64,000 bases of DNA, taken from NCBI GenBank assembly GCA_905250075.1, contig CAJNOP010000026.1:1224419-1288418 (forward strand). Reading direction: 5' to 3'. A model generated the notes under the pieces. That model made no database searches and was not told where the DNA came from. It saw nothing but the letters and a program-made list of their open reading frames with translations. This document shows, piece by piece, positions 37,707 to 50,524 of the stretch; positions within the stretch are counted from its first letter, which is position 1; the number at the start of each line of letters is the position of its first letter. Made by a program: the position numbers and the translations under genes. Origin of the DNA: Rotaria sp. Silwood1 (Eukaryota; Rotifera; Eurotatoria; Philodinida; Philodinidae).

Positions 37707-39335
37707 ATGATTAATAACAATCAAGGAATAAATACTGATGGAATAAGTGAAGGTTTACATAGTAAAGATTTATGGAAACCATTCAATTGTCATTTGGCAT
37801 CATATATTAAATCTTCACTTCAATTACGTTTTATTAATTCAAAAAATTTAATTATTGGGCGAGCATTACGTCATGCAATAGTTGATTTACTTTATAATAT
37901 AACAAAACATCCGAATGAATATATAGAAAATAACACAACTGTTATTGGTACTGAACATCGTTTATATCATTCACGTCGTTATATATATAAATTAAACACT
38001 AATAAATGTCAACTTTCAAAAGAAAATGAAGATGATGATGATGATGATGATAATAATAATAATAATATTAATAATAATAATGATGATGATGATGATGAAA
38101 TTGAATTTGAAATAAGTTCAATAGCTCCAACAGTTTTTTATAAACTACGTGAAGATATAGGTATATCAAATATTGATTTTCGTCGATCATTTTCAAAACA
38201 TCATTTAAAAGATTTTGTTAATCCTGGTAACAGTGGTTCATTAATGTATAGAACATTTGATGATTTATATATATTAAAAACATTACATGGATATGAAGCA
38301 CGTGTATTAATGAATATTTTATCTGGTTATCATTTACAATTAGTACAACGACCAACAATACTTAATCGTTATGTTGGTTTATATTCAGTACGTTTGCGAC
38401 GAGTAGTACTATCCACATTTTATATTGTTATTATGGTAAATGCATTTACACCATCATTACAAATTAATCAAATATTTGATTTAAAAGGTTCAACTATTAA
38501 AAGAAGAACAAAAGGAAATCTATATACAGATAAATCACATCAATTAAAAGATATGGATTTTATTGATTTATATCCATATGGTATACGTATACCATCGAAT
38601 ATTTATCATCGTTTATATACGGTGATATCAAATGATATTAAAGTTTTAAACAAACTGAATATAGTCGATTTTTCCTTACTACTTGGAATAAGACATTTAG
38701 ATAGGTCAAATAATGATCTTATGCAACCTCAACCATCAACTGGTATAGCTGCTCTTTTTAATACAGCACATAGTCTGGCATTGTTTTGTACAAATACACA
38801 TCTACGTCATCGTTCATCATCAGATCCTCAAATTAATTTAACATCTTTAAGAAATTCACATTTAAAACCATTACAAATGATTGGTGAAAATGTTGATACA
38901 AATGTTTTTTATAATAATGATCCAATTGCTTCTGCTAGTTTACCAATACCAGGTATTATAAATAACAGTAATCAACGTGTTTATATATATTTGTGTATTG
39001 TTGATCTGCTTCAACCATTTGATTGTCGTAAATGTATAGAACAAAAATTTAAAAAAATTACTGATCCTAATCGACATAATCAATATTCTAATATTGAACC
39101 CGACGAATATGAAAAACGACTTTTAAATTTCGTATTTGAAAAAGTTTTTATTTGTGCTGATGATGATTTTCCATGGGTTGTAACTGACGTTAATGAATCT
39201 GTTACTAATATTAATAATGAATCATCAATGGACAATAATAGACGTATTAAGAAAACTCCTATGCGTAGACATCGATATTTAATTCAACGTTGTAAAAATT
39301 CCATTGCAAACAATGAGAGTGAAGCTGATTTTTAA
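37707..39335 (+). CDS. phosphatidylinositol phosphate kinase (PIP5K-like), intronless
   Basis: A 542-residue lipid kinase expected to phosphorylate a phosphatidylinositol monophosphate, most likely PI4P at the 5-position, at cell membranes. In order: a helical N-terminus, an Asp/Asn tract (about 109-131) coded by GAT/AAT microsatellite, the glycine-rich loop NPGNSGSLMYRTFDD (172-186) with ATP-binding Lys191 in YILKTL, the family hallmark DLKGSTIKRRT (258-268), the catalytic VDFSLLLGIR (320-329; the family usually has MDYSLLLGIH), a Ser/Asn-rich insert (about 335-420), and the metal-binding Asp433 in CIVDLLQPFD. The specificity loop follows (about 448-468), then YEKRLLNFV. All key residues are present. 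The gene is a single uninterrupted exon, unlike most neighbours. Type I versus II cannot be settled by eye. Confidence 0.88.
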   Translation: MINNNQGINTDGISEGLHSKDLWKPFNCHLASYIKSSLQLRFINSKNLIIGRALRHAIVDLLYNITKHPNEYIENNTTVIGTEHRLYHSRRYIYKLNTNKCQLSKENEDDDDDDDNNNNNINNNNDDDDDEIEFEISSIAPTVFYKLREDIGISNIDFRRSFSKHHLKDFVNPGNSGSLMYRTFDDLYILKTLHGYEARVLMNILSGYHLQLVQRPTILNRYVGLYSVRLRRVVLSTFYIVIMVNAFTPSLQINQIFDLKGSTIKRRTKGNLYTDKSHQLKDMDFIDLYPYGIRIPSNIYHRLYTVISNDIKVLNKLNIVDFSLLLGIRHLDRSNNDLMQPQPSTGIAALFNTAHSLALFCTNTHLRHRSSSDPQINLTSLRNSHLKPLQMIGENVDTNVFYNNDPIASASLPIPGIINNSNQRVYIYLCIVDLLQPFDCRKCIEQKFKKITDPNRHNQYSNIEPDEYEKRLLNFVFEKVFICADDDFPWVVTDVNESVTNINNESSMDNNRRIKKTPMRRHRYLIQRCKNSIANNESEADF

Positions 39336-39427
39336 AGTTTTATTTTTTTTTGTTTTTAAATTTCTTTTTTGTACATGAACAAAAACTTTATGTATCGATT
39401 AGATTATTTATTCTTTGTTTTTTTACT

Positions 39428-39865
39428 TTAAAAAATGTCTGGTTTATAACCTTGTCTAAGAGAAACAATAAAAAGCACACTTGCTACAATACCAAATACT
39501 CTTAATACAAGTTCTGTTATTCGTATTGAAGTCCATTCTATACGCATTGAATTTCGTCCCATATATCGAATTTCTACAATACTTTTCACCAATGTTAATA
39601 TAAATATTGCAATTAATATCAATAGAGATACAGTAAACATTTTTAAACGACAATACCATAAAGCAAATATTGCATATAAAACAAATATAAACATAAATAG
39701 ACCAAGAATAATAAGAATTATTGAATCATGTATTGGTCGAAAACGTAATATTAAACCACAAATACCTTGAATGATATATTCATATATACCTGTTGAAATC
39801 ACTTGACCATAGAAAAGTGTAAGAATTATTTGAAGCCAACGTACTGAACGATTAGATAAATTCAT
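39428..39865 (-). CDS. small multi-span membrane protein, unknown function
   Basis: From the ATG at 39865 the protein has 145 residues. The open frame extends upstream to 39901 but begins with TTG; a splice acceptor (caatctag) sits at the upstream edge, so the extension is probably 5' UTR of a spliced leader. Four hydrophobic segments are visible (about 11-35, 43-65, 69-88, 110-132) joined by short basic loops, with a short C-terminus ending KPDIF. This tetraspan layout has no motif I recognise. It is convergent with the lipid kinase gene, with only 92 bases between the stop codons. Confidence 0.65.
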   Translation of the reverse strand: MNLSNRSVRWLQIILTLFYGQVISTGIYEYIIQGICGLILRFRPIHDSIILIILGLFMFIFVLYAIFALWYCRLKMFTVSLLILIAIFILTLVKSIVEIRYMGRNSMRIEWTSIRITELVLRVFGIVASVLFIVSLRQGYKPDIF

Positions 39866-39901
39866 CGTTCGAACATTAAAAAACAAACCGAATGCAAACA
39901 A

Positions 39902-40977
39902 TCTAGATTGTATATACTGATTAGAAACAATGTCAACTTGATATTTTTCTGTTTCGTTTTCTATGAAAATCTGTTGCCATATATTTCTGTGTGTGTAGGT
40001 GGATTGTTAATCATTATTTTATTTGCAATTTAAAGTTATATACATATCTCGATGGTTACACATTCATATGTATTTTAAAAAATCTACTTGTTATTAAATA
40101 TTTTCTCAAAATAATTTTACTTAATCGAGTTATCATACGAATTTATTATTGTGTTAAGTTGAATAATGTTTGTGTATTGGTTGTAATCATATAGAAAACA
40201 AAAACAACTATAGAATTACTTTTGATAGATTGAGAACTTCAACTTTCTTTTTGTTTTTTAATCATTAAACAAACATTCGTTAAATAATATTAATTATTTC
40301 TGAGAAATATTGACCTATTAAATATATATTGAGTGCATTGTTCATTCAAAATTATTTATAGTAGAAATATTACGTGCTTGTTTCTGTTTTTTTCTTCAAT
40401 TAAATTAATATTATACTTTTTAACATTCTGAATAGTAGAATAAATTCTTTCATCATATTCCAACAATAATTGACAAATTATTCCTTCGTCTTATATAAAT
40501 AAAAGTTACAAATTCAATATTCATATGTCATAATCACCTTTAATTTACGAACATCAATATGATGTTTTATTAATCGAGAACTGAAAAACTCGAAATATTT
40601 CTTTCCTAACTAAAACAATTAATGTCTTTGCATACGCAAACAATATTTGTCTTCATTAACAAAACAAAAATCATTTTTTTTTTGTTCGAAGTTATTTACA
40701 AGACAAACTTCATTTGTATTGAAGTATGCATATCTGGAAAAAAAAATATAAACAAAGAAAAAAAAAGTAACTGCTGCTGCCAGCAAATGGCATCATCACA
40801 CTTTTACATTGTATGTATAATGCTCAAGTGTTGAATGAATATATATATATATATATTCATCATACTCACACATCGACATTCGCTGTTGACATAGCAATCT
40901 TGTTGGTGCGTCATTGTGTATGAAACAATAACTGTAGTAAAGACATTACACTACAATTATTAAAACTATATGATTCA
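39902..40977. other. intergenic, divergent promoter region
   Basis: Separates the minus-strand membrane protein from the plus-strand gene at 40978, so it should hold both promoters. It contains a perfect AT palindrome (TGAATATATAT...ATTCA) at about 40836-40860. No supported gene; frames here are low complexity. Confidence 0.5.
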
Positions 40978-42317
40978 ATGCAGATAGCCACACTTAATTA
41001 TCAATATAATCCAAAAGAAAATGTTAATGGTGGTTCTCGAACAAAATTACACCAACGACAAATTCTTTCAACAATAACAAATCCACCGAAAAAAAATAAA
41101 CAAAGACGATCATTGTTCTCTGATCTTAGTATACATTCAAATGTTCCATTACCACCAATAAAAACTAATGGTAAACGTCCAAGTTCAATACGTATTAAAG
41201 GTAGTAGTCTAACATCATCAAAATTAGGTGATACATCAATTTATTCCATACCTCATCGATCACGTTCACATAGTCGACAATCAAATAGAAGTATTTTATC
41301 AGATACAAGAAGTAGTTCAGTATGTTTCCCGATCCTCCTCCTCAAAAAAAAAAAATTTAAACAAACAACAGATTTTGGTGTTTTTTTTTTGTATTCAAAA
41401 TATTTTTATTTTTTAACATAGCTTTCACCTGGAGGACCATTAAGACCAGTATCAAAAATAACTCGTCTTAAATTTGGTTATCCTATTAAAATACGTTCAG
41501 CTGATTTTTATGGTCCAGATAAAAGTGAATCAGAATTACGTTTACGTGAGGAATCATTTATTAATGATTCAGTACGTTCAGCACATGAAAGTCGTCGCTC
41601 ATCAATTATACCACCTTATGAACCACTTGATGATCCACATTTAAGACGATTTTTTCAATCACCTATTGTTTTGGATATTGTACGTAAAACATTAAACATT
41701 GATGCTAATAATTCATATAAACGATCATCGAAAAATTCCAAATTTAAAAAAACTTCAAGAATAGTAATAGCAAAAAAAAAACTTTAATTTAAAAATGTAA
41801 AACTATATTTGTTTTATTTCTTTTTCTTTTTTGTGTGCTATAGAAAGATTCAGATGAACATCTTGATGGTGATTATCTTCGATTAGTAACTAAAGGTTCA
41901 TCTGGTTATGGAAAATTAAATGGTTATGATTGTATACCATCTTATTCACCGGTTCGTAATTATCGTCGTCGTTCAAGTACAGTTGATTCAACAGTACCAA
42001 TGTCAAAACGTTGGAATACAATTGAATCTGGTTTACATCGGTCAACAACACAAGATAAATATCATGCATCAGCAAATACATCCGTGCAAAGTTTTCCAAC
42101 TAATAATATCGATCGATTAGAACAACAAAAGAATAAGAAATCTCAGAAATATAATAAATCAAAACAACCTAAACCAATTGCAACATCATCACCATTAAGA
42201 CGTCCTTCACGACATACAATTGAACAAATAACATTAAATAATGAATTATCATCAACAGCCAAAACAGATGGCAATATTCCTGAACATAAAAGTGACATAA
42301 CAGTACATTCTAATTGA
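40978..42317 (+). CDS. uncharacterised basic Ser/Arg-rich protein, 3 exons
   Basis: Exons 40978-41319, 41422-41763 and 41844-42317 join in phase 0 at GT-AG introns of 102 and 80 bases to give 385 residues. The protein is basic, rich in Ser, Arg and Asn, and lacks hydrophobic segments. Short conserved-looking blocks are LSPGGPLRPVSKITRLKFGY, ADFYGPDKSESELRLREESF and DPHLRRFFQSPIVLDIV around residues 115-205, which may be short interaction motifs. Much of the rest looks disordered. The open frames at 40978 and 42000 are its first and last exons; the middle exon is preceded by an intron whose readthrough adds poly-Lys. I do not recognise the family. Confidence 0.7.
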
Positions 42318-44844
42318 TCTCAGGATTAACATTTAATTTAATGTTGTATAAAGAAACAAAAAAAAGAAGATTCCTCTTCAAAAAATGTTACAAATCAAAC
42401 AACATTGTCATTCGTTTTTTCTCCTGCTTTATTAAAATTCTTGCTTTTATTAAATTAATACATTCTGCTTTTTTATGCAACAAAAAAAAAACAAATGTCA
42501 GTGAAAATTTTACAAAACAAAACAAAAACATTAGTTTGAGTATGTCATTTAATATTCTAACATTCAATCAAATCTCCGAAAACTGTTCTATATTAATTCA
42601 GTTTCATCAAACAAATTAATAAAACCAATTGTGAAGTTTCTATTTTAGTTAAGATCAGAAGCGATCGAATGATTCTTCATTTTAATAATGTACAGTTGTG
42701 TATTTCCTATAAAATTTAAAAAAAATATATTACATTAAATAATATATGAAATTCTAATAGGAAAGTTAATTTTCAAATTACTGTAAAACATTCCATAACA
42801 AGATCTAGGGTTGTTTTTTTGTTTACTATGTATTTACACTTTTCATCAAATTCTGTCAGAACTTGTCATCTCTCGCATTAAGTTTCATTAAGAATAATTT
42901 TGTATAATAACTTACAAAATGTATTTCATTTCATAGATTAACAACAAATAATAAATAAAATAAAAATTGAAGTAGAGACTTCATTCATTTGATTACTATA
43001 ACAAATAAAAATAAAAGAAAAAAAAAACTATAGAAATTAATTCAATAAGATATTCTATTCGTGCTTCTATTTATTTTAAATTATTTTCAAATTGATTATA
43101 TCAAAATTTAAAAAATTTACTTACTATCAGTAACTTACTTTTATTGAATGTTCGTTTTTACTTATTAAAAAAATGTAAAGTGTTTTTTTCAAAACATAAA
43201 TTTTCTTGTTCACCCTTTTCTGTTTTCTCTGGTGTTCATATTTTCTCAGCTAAATGATTCATAAAATCTGGTATTAAAATCAATTGAATTTCATCTCATC
43301 ATAATATATATATTGATAATATCAATTACATAGAATACAATTTTTGTTTGTAAGAAAAACTATATTTTCTATACCGATACTGATTTGTATGATATAATGT
43401 GTATGCAAGTATTAATGTTCGAATTAATTCTAAATAAACAACAAATTATTAAGTATGATTATATATAAATGAAATTCACTAAAAAAAACAAAAAAAAAAG
43501 AATCTAACGATATCCATTTTAGTTACTTAATAAGCTGTTCTTTGTTCATACATGGTTTTAACCAATTTACAATCGAAATTAGAAATTTGCGGGACTCAAG
43601 TTTAAGTTTCTTTAACATATCTATAATTAATGTAGCATAAGGAAATGCAAAAAACACAATGACACGAAATCGAGTACAGCTGGTTCCTTTGTCATTAATA
43701 TATAAGTGAAATTTCGAGGTCTCGTGTGCAATATTAATACAGAATACAGATGATTGAATCAAGTTTAAGGATATTTTCTAGCCAGGATATTATTCGAATA
43801 GTTATCCACGATTGGAGCTCACAAGGAGATATCAGTAAGACCAGAAAAGTCTAAAAGATCGATTTACTGAATTTTCAATTCAACTTTTTGTAAACATCGA
43901 AAAATCTAATATCAGAATTTCAACATAAAATTTTCTTCGTCAATCTCATGATTCGTAGAATACTCTGAAAGTTTAAGTCGACAAACATATTTTCTTCTGA
44001 AAAATCAATATTTCGATCGAAGTTTTTACGATGTTTTACTAATCATTAGACCTATCTATCGGGAAAAATTTTACGTTCCAATTCTTCTATTTGATGTTTC
44101 GGTATCGTATCAAAAGTCGGCTCGAAAACTCAGTAAAGTCCCCCTTAACTTGAATCCAAAGGTCCATGAAGACGAACACTTTTAGATTTAATCTACCCTT
44201 ACAGACATTTTCTTATGAACCCAATAAGAGTTAAAATGACAGGTGATTCCTTTATAAATGTGTTTGTTCTAAAGATGCATAATTAATAAAATTTGTCTTA
44301 CCTATAAATTTGTACGACCATTTAATATTAATTCATTATCATTTAAAAATTTCTTTTTTCTCTGAAAATCTCAAACTAATCATATACTTTTATTTTCTCT
44401 TCATTTCCTCAATATCATCTATAACATAAAATCAATTCAAATACTTTTTTTTTTTTGTAAAGAATTACTTACCTCGATTGAATTCTTGTCTTTAATTAAA
44501 CCAAAATCTGATATGTTTTCTTCTAATATTCTACATTAAATATTTGACAATAATTTTTTTTTTGACAAAGAATTTATTATATATAACATGAATAATAAGC
44601 AAACACAAATAAATGCCATCATACGCCTGTTTTTTTTTTAATTTGTCTTGTTATAGCGATGATGGTATTAATATAATATTTCATCATATATATATATGTT
44701 GGTAAATTTAAAAAAAAAGAAGAAAAGGAAGAAATAAAGAGACAAGAATCCATCCTTGTATACACGCATACACACAAACAATAAGTATACAAAGATGACA
44801 ATGATTGGTTGTTCTTTTATTATTATGAATAATAATAATAATAA
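42318..44844. other. intergenic between convergent genes, no gene seen
   Basis: AT-rich. A block at about 43520-44230 is less AT-rich and could be an old insertion, but no terminal repeats were matched. The 79-codon frame at 43523-43762 lies inside it and has no recognisable motif. The last part is the 3' flank of the CHTOP-like gene. Confidence 0.45.
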
Positions 44845-46712
44845 TTAAATAGTGTTCATCTCAATTGAACTATTATCAATGTTTGCTTTTGCCATATATT
44901 TTTCAAGATCATTATCAAGACTTTCTTTTGTAAAATTATTGTTTTTATTATTATTATTATTATTTTGATTTCGATTTTGATTTCGACCATTTCCACGTCC
45001 TCGTCCAAAATTTTTATTTCTATTAGGACGTCCTCGATTTGATCCTCGATTTGATCTAATAGAAAAACAAAAACATTGATTTCTTTTGTAAAAATATTAA
45101 AATCTTATTTTGTTTGTCTTTTACCTATTTCCAAAACGTCGACCTCGATTATTTTTATTATTATTTCCACGTCTTGTAAAACCACTAAATCGACTAATTG
45201 TATTATTATTTAAATAACCACGTGCTCGAGAACGAAATATACGTGCTAATCAAATAATTATTCATATATAAGAATGATCATTAGTTTTTCTTTTGTTAAA
45301 CATACTTCCAACACGACCTTGTCCTCGAAGTCGTAAACCCATACCACTTTGTCCACCATATAAAAAAGAATTACCACCACCACCACGTCTTCGGTTTTCA
45401 AAACTAATACGTTGAAAAACAGGTGCTGTTCGTGGATTTGTATATTGACGATTAAATGTAGCAGCATTATTACCAAGACCAAGTCGATAATTAATACTTC
45501 GCTATAATAAAAAGTTATTTTCAACTTAAAATGGTCAAAGAAATCTCATTAGGAACAGTGCTTTAGTAGAACTTCTTTTGAATGGACATACTTTTGACTT
45601 TTCAGAGGTATCTACTAATGGAAAGCTGTACTATATGTTATAAATAGAAGTATAAAGAAAATGTGAACATGTTTATCTTAAAATTTGATCGACTTTTTAG
45701 TTTCCTGAATTTTTGTTTTTGTAACGAAGATGTTACAAATGTATTTATCATTTTTCGAAGTCACTTCCTAATAAATTTTTAATAAAAATAATGAAATTTT
45801 ACAATATAATATTTTATTTCTTTTTTCGCCAATCCATATTTAATAGTAATACAAACACAAGTCGACCTTGACTACAACTGGTACCTTTCATATTTTGTAT
45901 CATTATGAAACATGTATTGAAAAATATGAATGAATAGTCAAAGTCTTTACTCTTTCATCTAAATTTTAGATACACTTATTTTAAGATTGTCTGAAAAAAA
46001 AAATTTATATTATTTCATCATGAATTCATCAAGAAGCAACTTAAAAACATGACAAACTATGTTTAGTTTATTATTGAAAGAAAAAGTATGAGTATCAAAA
46101 GAAAATCTAACATCTAGTAAGATCACTATTTATAGAAGTCCTTCAATTTTCATCTTAAAATAATCTCATATAACTAGTGACATAATCAGAAAAAAAAATT
46201 TTTGGACAAAAAAATATTCATCAACTTATAAGTTCCCTCTAGCTACTTCTTATTATATGGTTACGACATGAAGTGTAACTCTTAAGAAATTTGTTCAATA
46301 ATCTTGATCAAACTGCTTCATCATATCTGTAGTACTGATTATTTTTCTGCAGGCATATTCATATATTAACAATCATAAAAGAAAACAAAACGATACTCAT
46401 CTAATCAAAATAACTATCAAGTAATGAATTATATATACAAAAGAATAATAAATTTATTCATATTTACTTGTTTAAGACGATTTGCAATTCTAACTGTTGC
46501 TGATTGTTTATTTCCAAATAAATCTTGTCGAGATTTAGGAATTATTACACTTGTTTGTTGTTGAATACGAGGTATTGATATAGGTTGTTTAGCAATTTCA
46601 CTAAATCTATATGAAATCATTAAATGATATTATTTTATTTTTAAAATAATATATACCTTTGATCAAGTGTTAATTTTGTACCTGATTTTAAAATAATTTT
46701 GCCAGTAATCAT
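44845..46712 (-). CDS. CHTOP: CHTOP/FoP-like mRNA export adaptor, 5 exons
   Basis: CHTOP (Friend of PRMT1) is a nuclear RNA-binding partner of the TREX mRNA export complex and a substrate of PRMT1. Exons on the minus strand are 46712-46657, 46606-46468, 45501-45306, 45245-45125 and 45055-44845, with GT-AG introns and matching phases, totalling 240 residues (vertebrate CHTOP is about 250). The N-terminus GKIILKSGTKLTLDQRFSEI fits the family's conserved start, followed by an Arg/Gly-rich middle with RGG- and GRGRG-type methylation targets and an Asn-rich stretch. The C-terminus TKESLDNDLEKYMAKA fits the LDxxLDxYM motif of the FoP duplication domain, present once here. The second intron (966 bases) is far larger than the others. 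Confidence 0.85.
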
Positions 46713-49700
46713 TGTTTTCTTTTATCTTGTTTCTTCGTCTATGTAATAAATGAGTGAGATGAAAAAAAAAATGAAATGAATATAAACGACAATTATTTTC
46801 CTTATGATGATGCGTGAGTGGGAATAAACAATAAGCAATTGATCGATTGGTTAACAAAAAATAATATTAGCAATGATTTATGAAGAAATAGTTTTTAAAT
46901 ATAATTCTAAGGTTTGAATTTTTTTCGCATAAAAAAAAACAAATTTTCTTTTTGCGTCTTTTTAAGGAGTCCTTTGTGCAAATTTTTATTGGTCAAGTAT
47001 TTTAGCCAATGAAGACATGAATTAATTAGATAGAATAGAATTTACGTTTTCATTATGAAATATTTTAGATATTCATAGAATATGGATTTTCAATATCGAG
47101 TCGATGTTAAAATCAATAGTGATGATGTTATCAGTGTGTCAAAGTTACATTGTGATCGATACGAACGATTTCAGCAATTAATTCTTGAAATAATTAATCG
47201 TACAAAAGATTTTTATTTTATGAAGAATTATTTAAGAATATATAAATATAAATATAATTTAACTTCACATAATAAAAGAAAATTCTTATTTGGTTCATAT
47301 ACAATTAAATGAATATCAATCAAATTTGTAAGTTTATTGAAAATTTGAAATTTAAAACCATTAAACAGAAATTTGAGTAACACATCAAAAGTTTTAAACT
47401 CATCTGAAGATTCATCATTGATAAAATTGAAGTCTGAATCTTGAATAATTTCTATTTATCAAAAGAATAATTATCAATAATCATATCAATATAATTGCGA
47501 CTGATATAACATGAGAAACTAATTTTCTGTAGACAGGAGAAGAATTATCAATGAAATTTTTACCACGAAACGTTGATAAGTAATATTTCATCTATTCCAT
47601 AAGGGGTGACATTGAATACATCGCTTTAAATCATCTGAAATTTTCTTTCTACCAAAGGATTTAGTAAGCTAAATCTACTCATACTTGAATAACATCGAAA
47701 TTTATTACATAGAAATGCAATATGAAATAAATTTCGATATCACAGGTCGACAAATTCTTTATTGAAAATATTCTTTGATCTATACGAGAGTGTATTCTCT
47801 TCTGGAGCAGCAATTTAAAGTTCTAGATGGAAGAACACTTATTTATAGAAGTACAGACACATACTATATTGCGCAATAAACTCAAGTACCGCCTTCATGT
47901 TAGATAAAATACTGCTATTCAAATAGTTCTTGTCGTACAGACTGATGTGCTCTAACAATTTTTGCTCTGTTATTGAAAGTTTTCGAACGGATCACCGCCA
48001 ACTGTTCTTTCACTCATTTGATTTGAATTGTTCGACTTCTATTTATTTTTATTCATTTTTCGAAGCTTTTCTGACATTATGTTTTTTTTTCAAATCAATT
48101 TCATGTTCTAAAAAAAAGTATCAGAGTAATTAAAAAAATTTTAACAGATATTTTTTGTCATTATAAAATCTATGCATTTTATAATATGTTAGTTTCCTGT
48201 CATTCTTTAAAATTTACTTTTCGAAGAAAAAAACAAAACCAATCTACAGTAAAGCTAATGTTGAAATGTGTGTTTCGATATGATTTTTACATGTAATTCT
48301 TGTATTCATTCTATTGTATGATTAAATATTTTATTCAAAGGCACGATCTGTTGCACATCGTTATTAATAGACACTAATTGGAATTCAACCAATGATATCT
48401 CATATGAAAGGTGTATGTTATAAAAAGTAAATTGATTTTACTTGATCTTTCAATTAATTCTAATATAAAATTCGATCTATTCAATAATATTCTATGAAGA
48501 TCATTAATTTTTCATTAGATAAAAACAAAACAACAATCATTTAAATAATTTATTTTAATATATGAAATATTATTTATCGAAAACATCATTTTATACTTTC
48601 AATCATATGAAACAAATATATTTTAAAGTGAATTTAATTTAATTTAAAATAATTCATAGAATAAATCTAATTGTTTTCTATGTTTGTTAAATTCTAAATC
48701 AAAAAGTAAAAAAAAAACAAAAACAAAAGAAAAAAATATATTTTTTATGTAAAAAATATACAACGCAGCTCGAGGCGAATGAATTGAAAAATGCGTTCGG
48801 AACAGGAGAAAGCGTTAAGAGAATTCGAAAAAAAAAGCCACGAGTATACTTTATATCAGCAGACGAATGTGTTCTAAGCTGCTTATTTACAACTCATTCG
48901 TTTGCTCAAAGCATTTTTTAAAACGTGTGTTTCGTATAAACGAACGCGTTTCCGTTTTATTCTCCTTGGCCTGAGGAAAAGAAACAAGTTTGAATAAGTT
49001 TTAGAACAAATCATTAATATTCGTCTTTTCTTCATTGTTGAAATAGTTTTTTTTTTTCGTTCTCCAATTTGCTCATAATCTTGAATCAAACAAACACTCA
49101 AATGTTCATTCAAGACTAAATACTCGTTTATATGTTCTAATACCGTTTCCATTATTTGTTTCAATATATTAACTATAACTATAAATTTCTATGTAGAAGA
49201 GTTTCTTTTCTTGAATTAGTTGATTTTTATTATGAATGAAAAATAAACGAACCATATTTCCTTCGGTTTCATATACATATATATATATATATTTATATGT
49301 AAGTACGTATGTAAATATTTCTCTTATTCAATCGGCATATGATACACGTCATTTTGACTCGATCTCTTTCTTTCGATATTGTTTTATATGTGTGATGCTA
49401 TTTGTTCAATTGGATGTGTTCAACAACTCATTCTTTTCTTTTGTACATATATATGTCACGTAATAGAAATTTTTCGTTTAGACAAGTAATATTTGTACAT
49501 TTTACACTTTAACGCTCCAAGGGAAAATGATCATATGTACAATTTAATGAATAACATATATACTCATAGTAATAGAAGTCACTGTAGTTATTTTTATTAA
49601 CGACCATGTCCAGTAACTAATTGAAGATTTGATCATACAGTCTATAGACATTAGGTCAACTTATCCCCCTATTTTTTCTTCTGAATAAATATTGACATGC

Positions 49701-50524
49701 AGTCTTGATCGACATCAAAATAATGACAAAAAAGAAAATGAGTGAATAAATGTAAAAGATTATTTTTTTTGTTCCATGTCGTGTATGCGTGCTCATACTT
49801 AATTCTGTTCTCTTTTTTTTTCTTTTGCTCTTTCTTTTCTCGTATGACACAAAACGCGAGAAAGTTGTCAGCCAAATGAGACAGAGGGTACACACAAAGC
49901 GACATTGAAATCGACTGTTATTCTCTGAAAAAAAAAAAGAAGAACGAGTAGGCGAAGGGAGTAAAGAAAAAGAAAAAAGATGGAATCATACAAAAAAAAA
50001 AATAGAATGGAGTATTAATCGGTTTCTTTTTGTCGACCCTTTTACATAAAGATAAGAAACAACAATGAAAGTGAAGTATTTTGTGAGCAATGGTTAGATG
50101 ACTATGGGTTGTGTATAAAGAAAAAGAAAAATGGAAATGTTTATTTTTTGATAAAGTTCGAGTTGTCTTTCGTAGACTATTCAGTAGGTGTTTTATTCAA
50201 AATACATCAACATACACTTTCATTGCTTGATTTTTTTCAACTAACAGTCGCCAAACAACATTTCTCTTTCCTTCTCTATTTTTCTTTTTTAATAGTTTTT
50301 TTTTTTATTTTTATACATTATATAAAACCCCCTTTCATTTCTATACGTTAGTGGCGGCAAATCAGTGTCCTGTTATGTCTATTTAATTATGGAATCTAGT
50401 CGATGAATACGATGGGACAGATTTTGTCAATGATTATTATATATAAAACAATGATAAGAATCAACTGTCAATGATGTCAAATATCGAACGACGTGAATAG
50501 TGTTCGTCCTCGATTTCATCTACA
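46713..50524. other. intergenic region, one weak small frame
   Basis: Divergent region between the CHTOP-like gene and the calmin-like gene. It carries a 76-codon frame at 47082-47312 (listed) and AT microsatellites near 49275-49295. Frames near 48883-49164, 49236-49463 and 49656-49905 are low complexity and overlap on opposite strands. Confidence 0.45.
47082..47312 (+). CDS. small hypothetical protein (76 aa), weak
   Basis: An ATG-initiated frame encoding MDFQYRVDVKINSDDVISVS and a basic, tyrosine-rich C-terminal half. The composition of the first 45 residues is balanced and protein-like, and a possible acceptor (aatattttag) lies about 10 bases before the ATG. No family, no partner exons, and a short length; it may be a relic or a first exon. 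Confidence 0.25.
   Translation: MDFQYRVDVKINSDDVISVSKLHCDRYERFQQLILEIINRTKDFYFMKNYLRIYKYKYNLTSHNKRKFLFGSYTIK

Noticed and set aside
40836..40860. Perfect AT palindrome as a cruciform or regulatory site
   Set aside because: It is an AT dinucleotide microsatellite bounded by chance TGAA/TTCA; such runs are common across the window.
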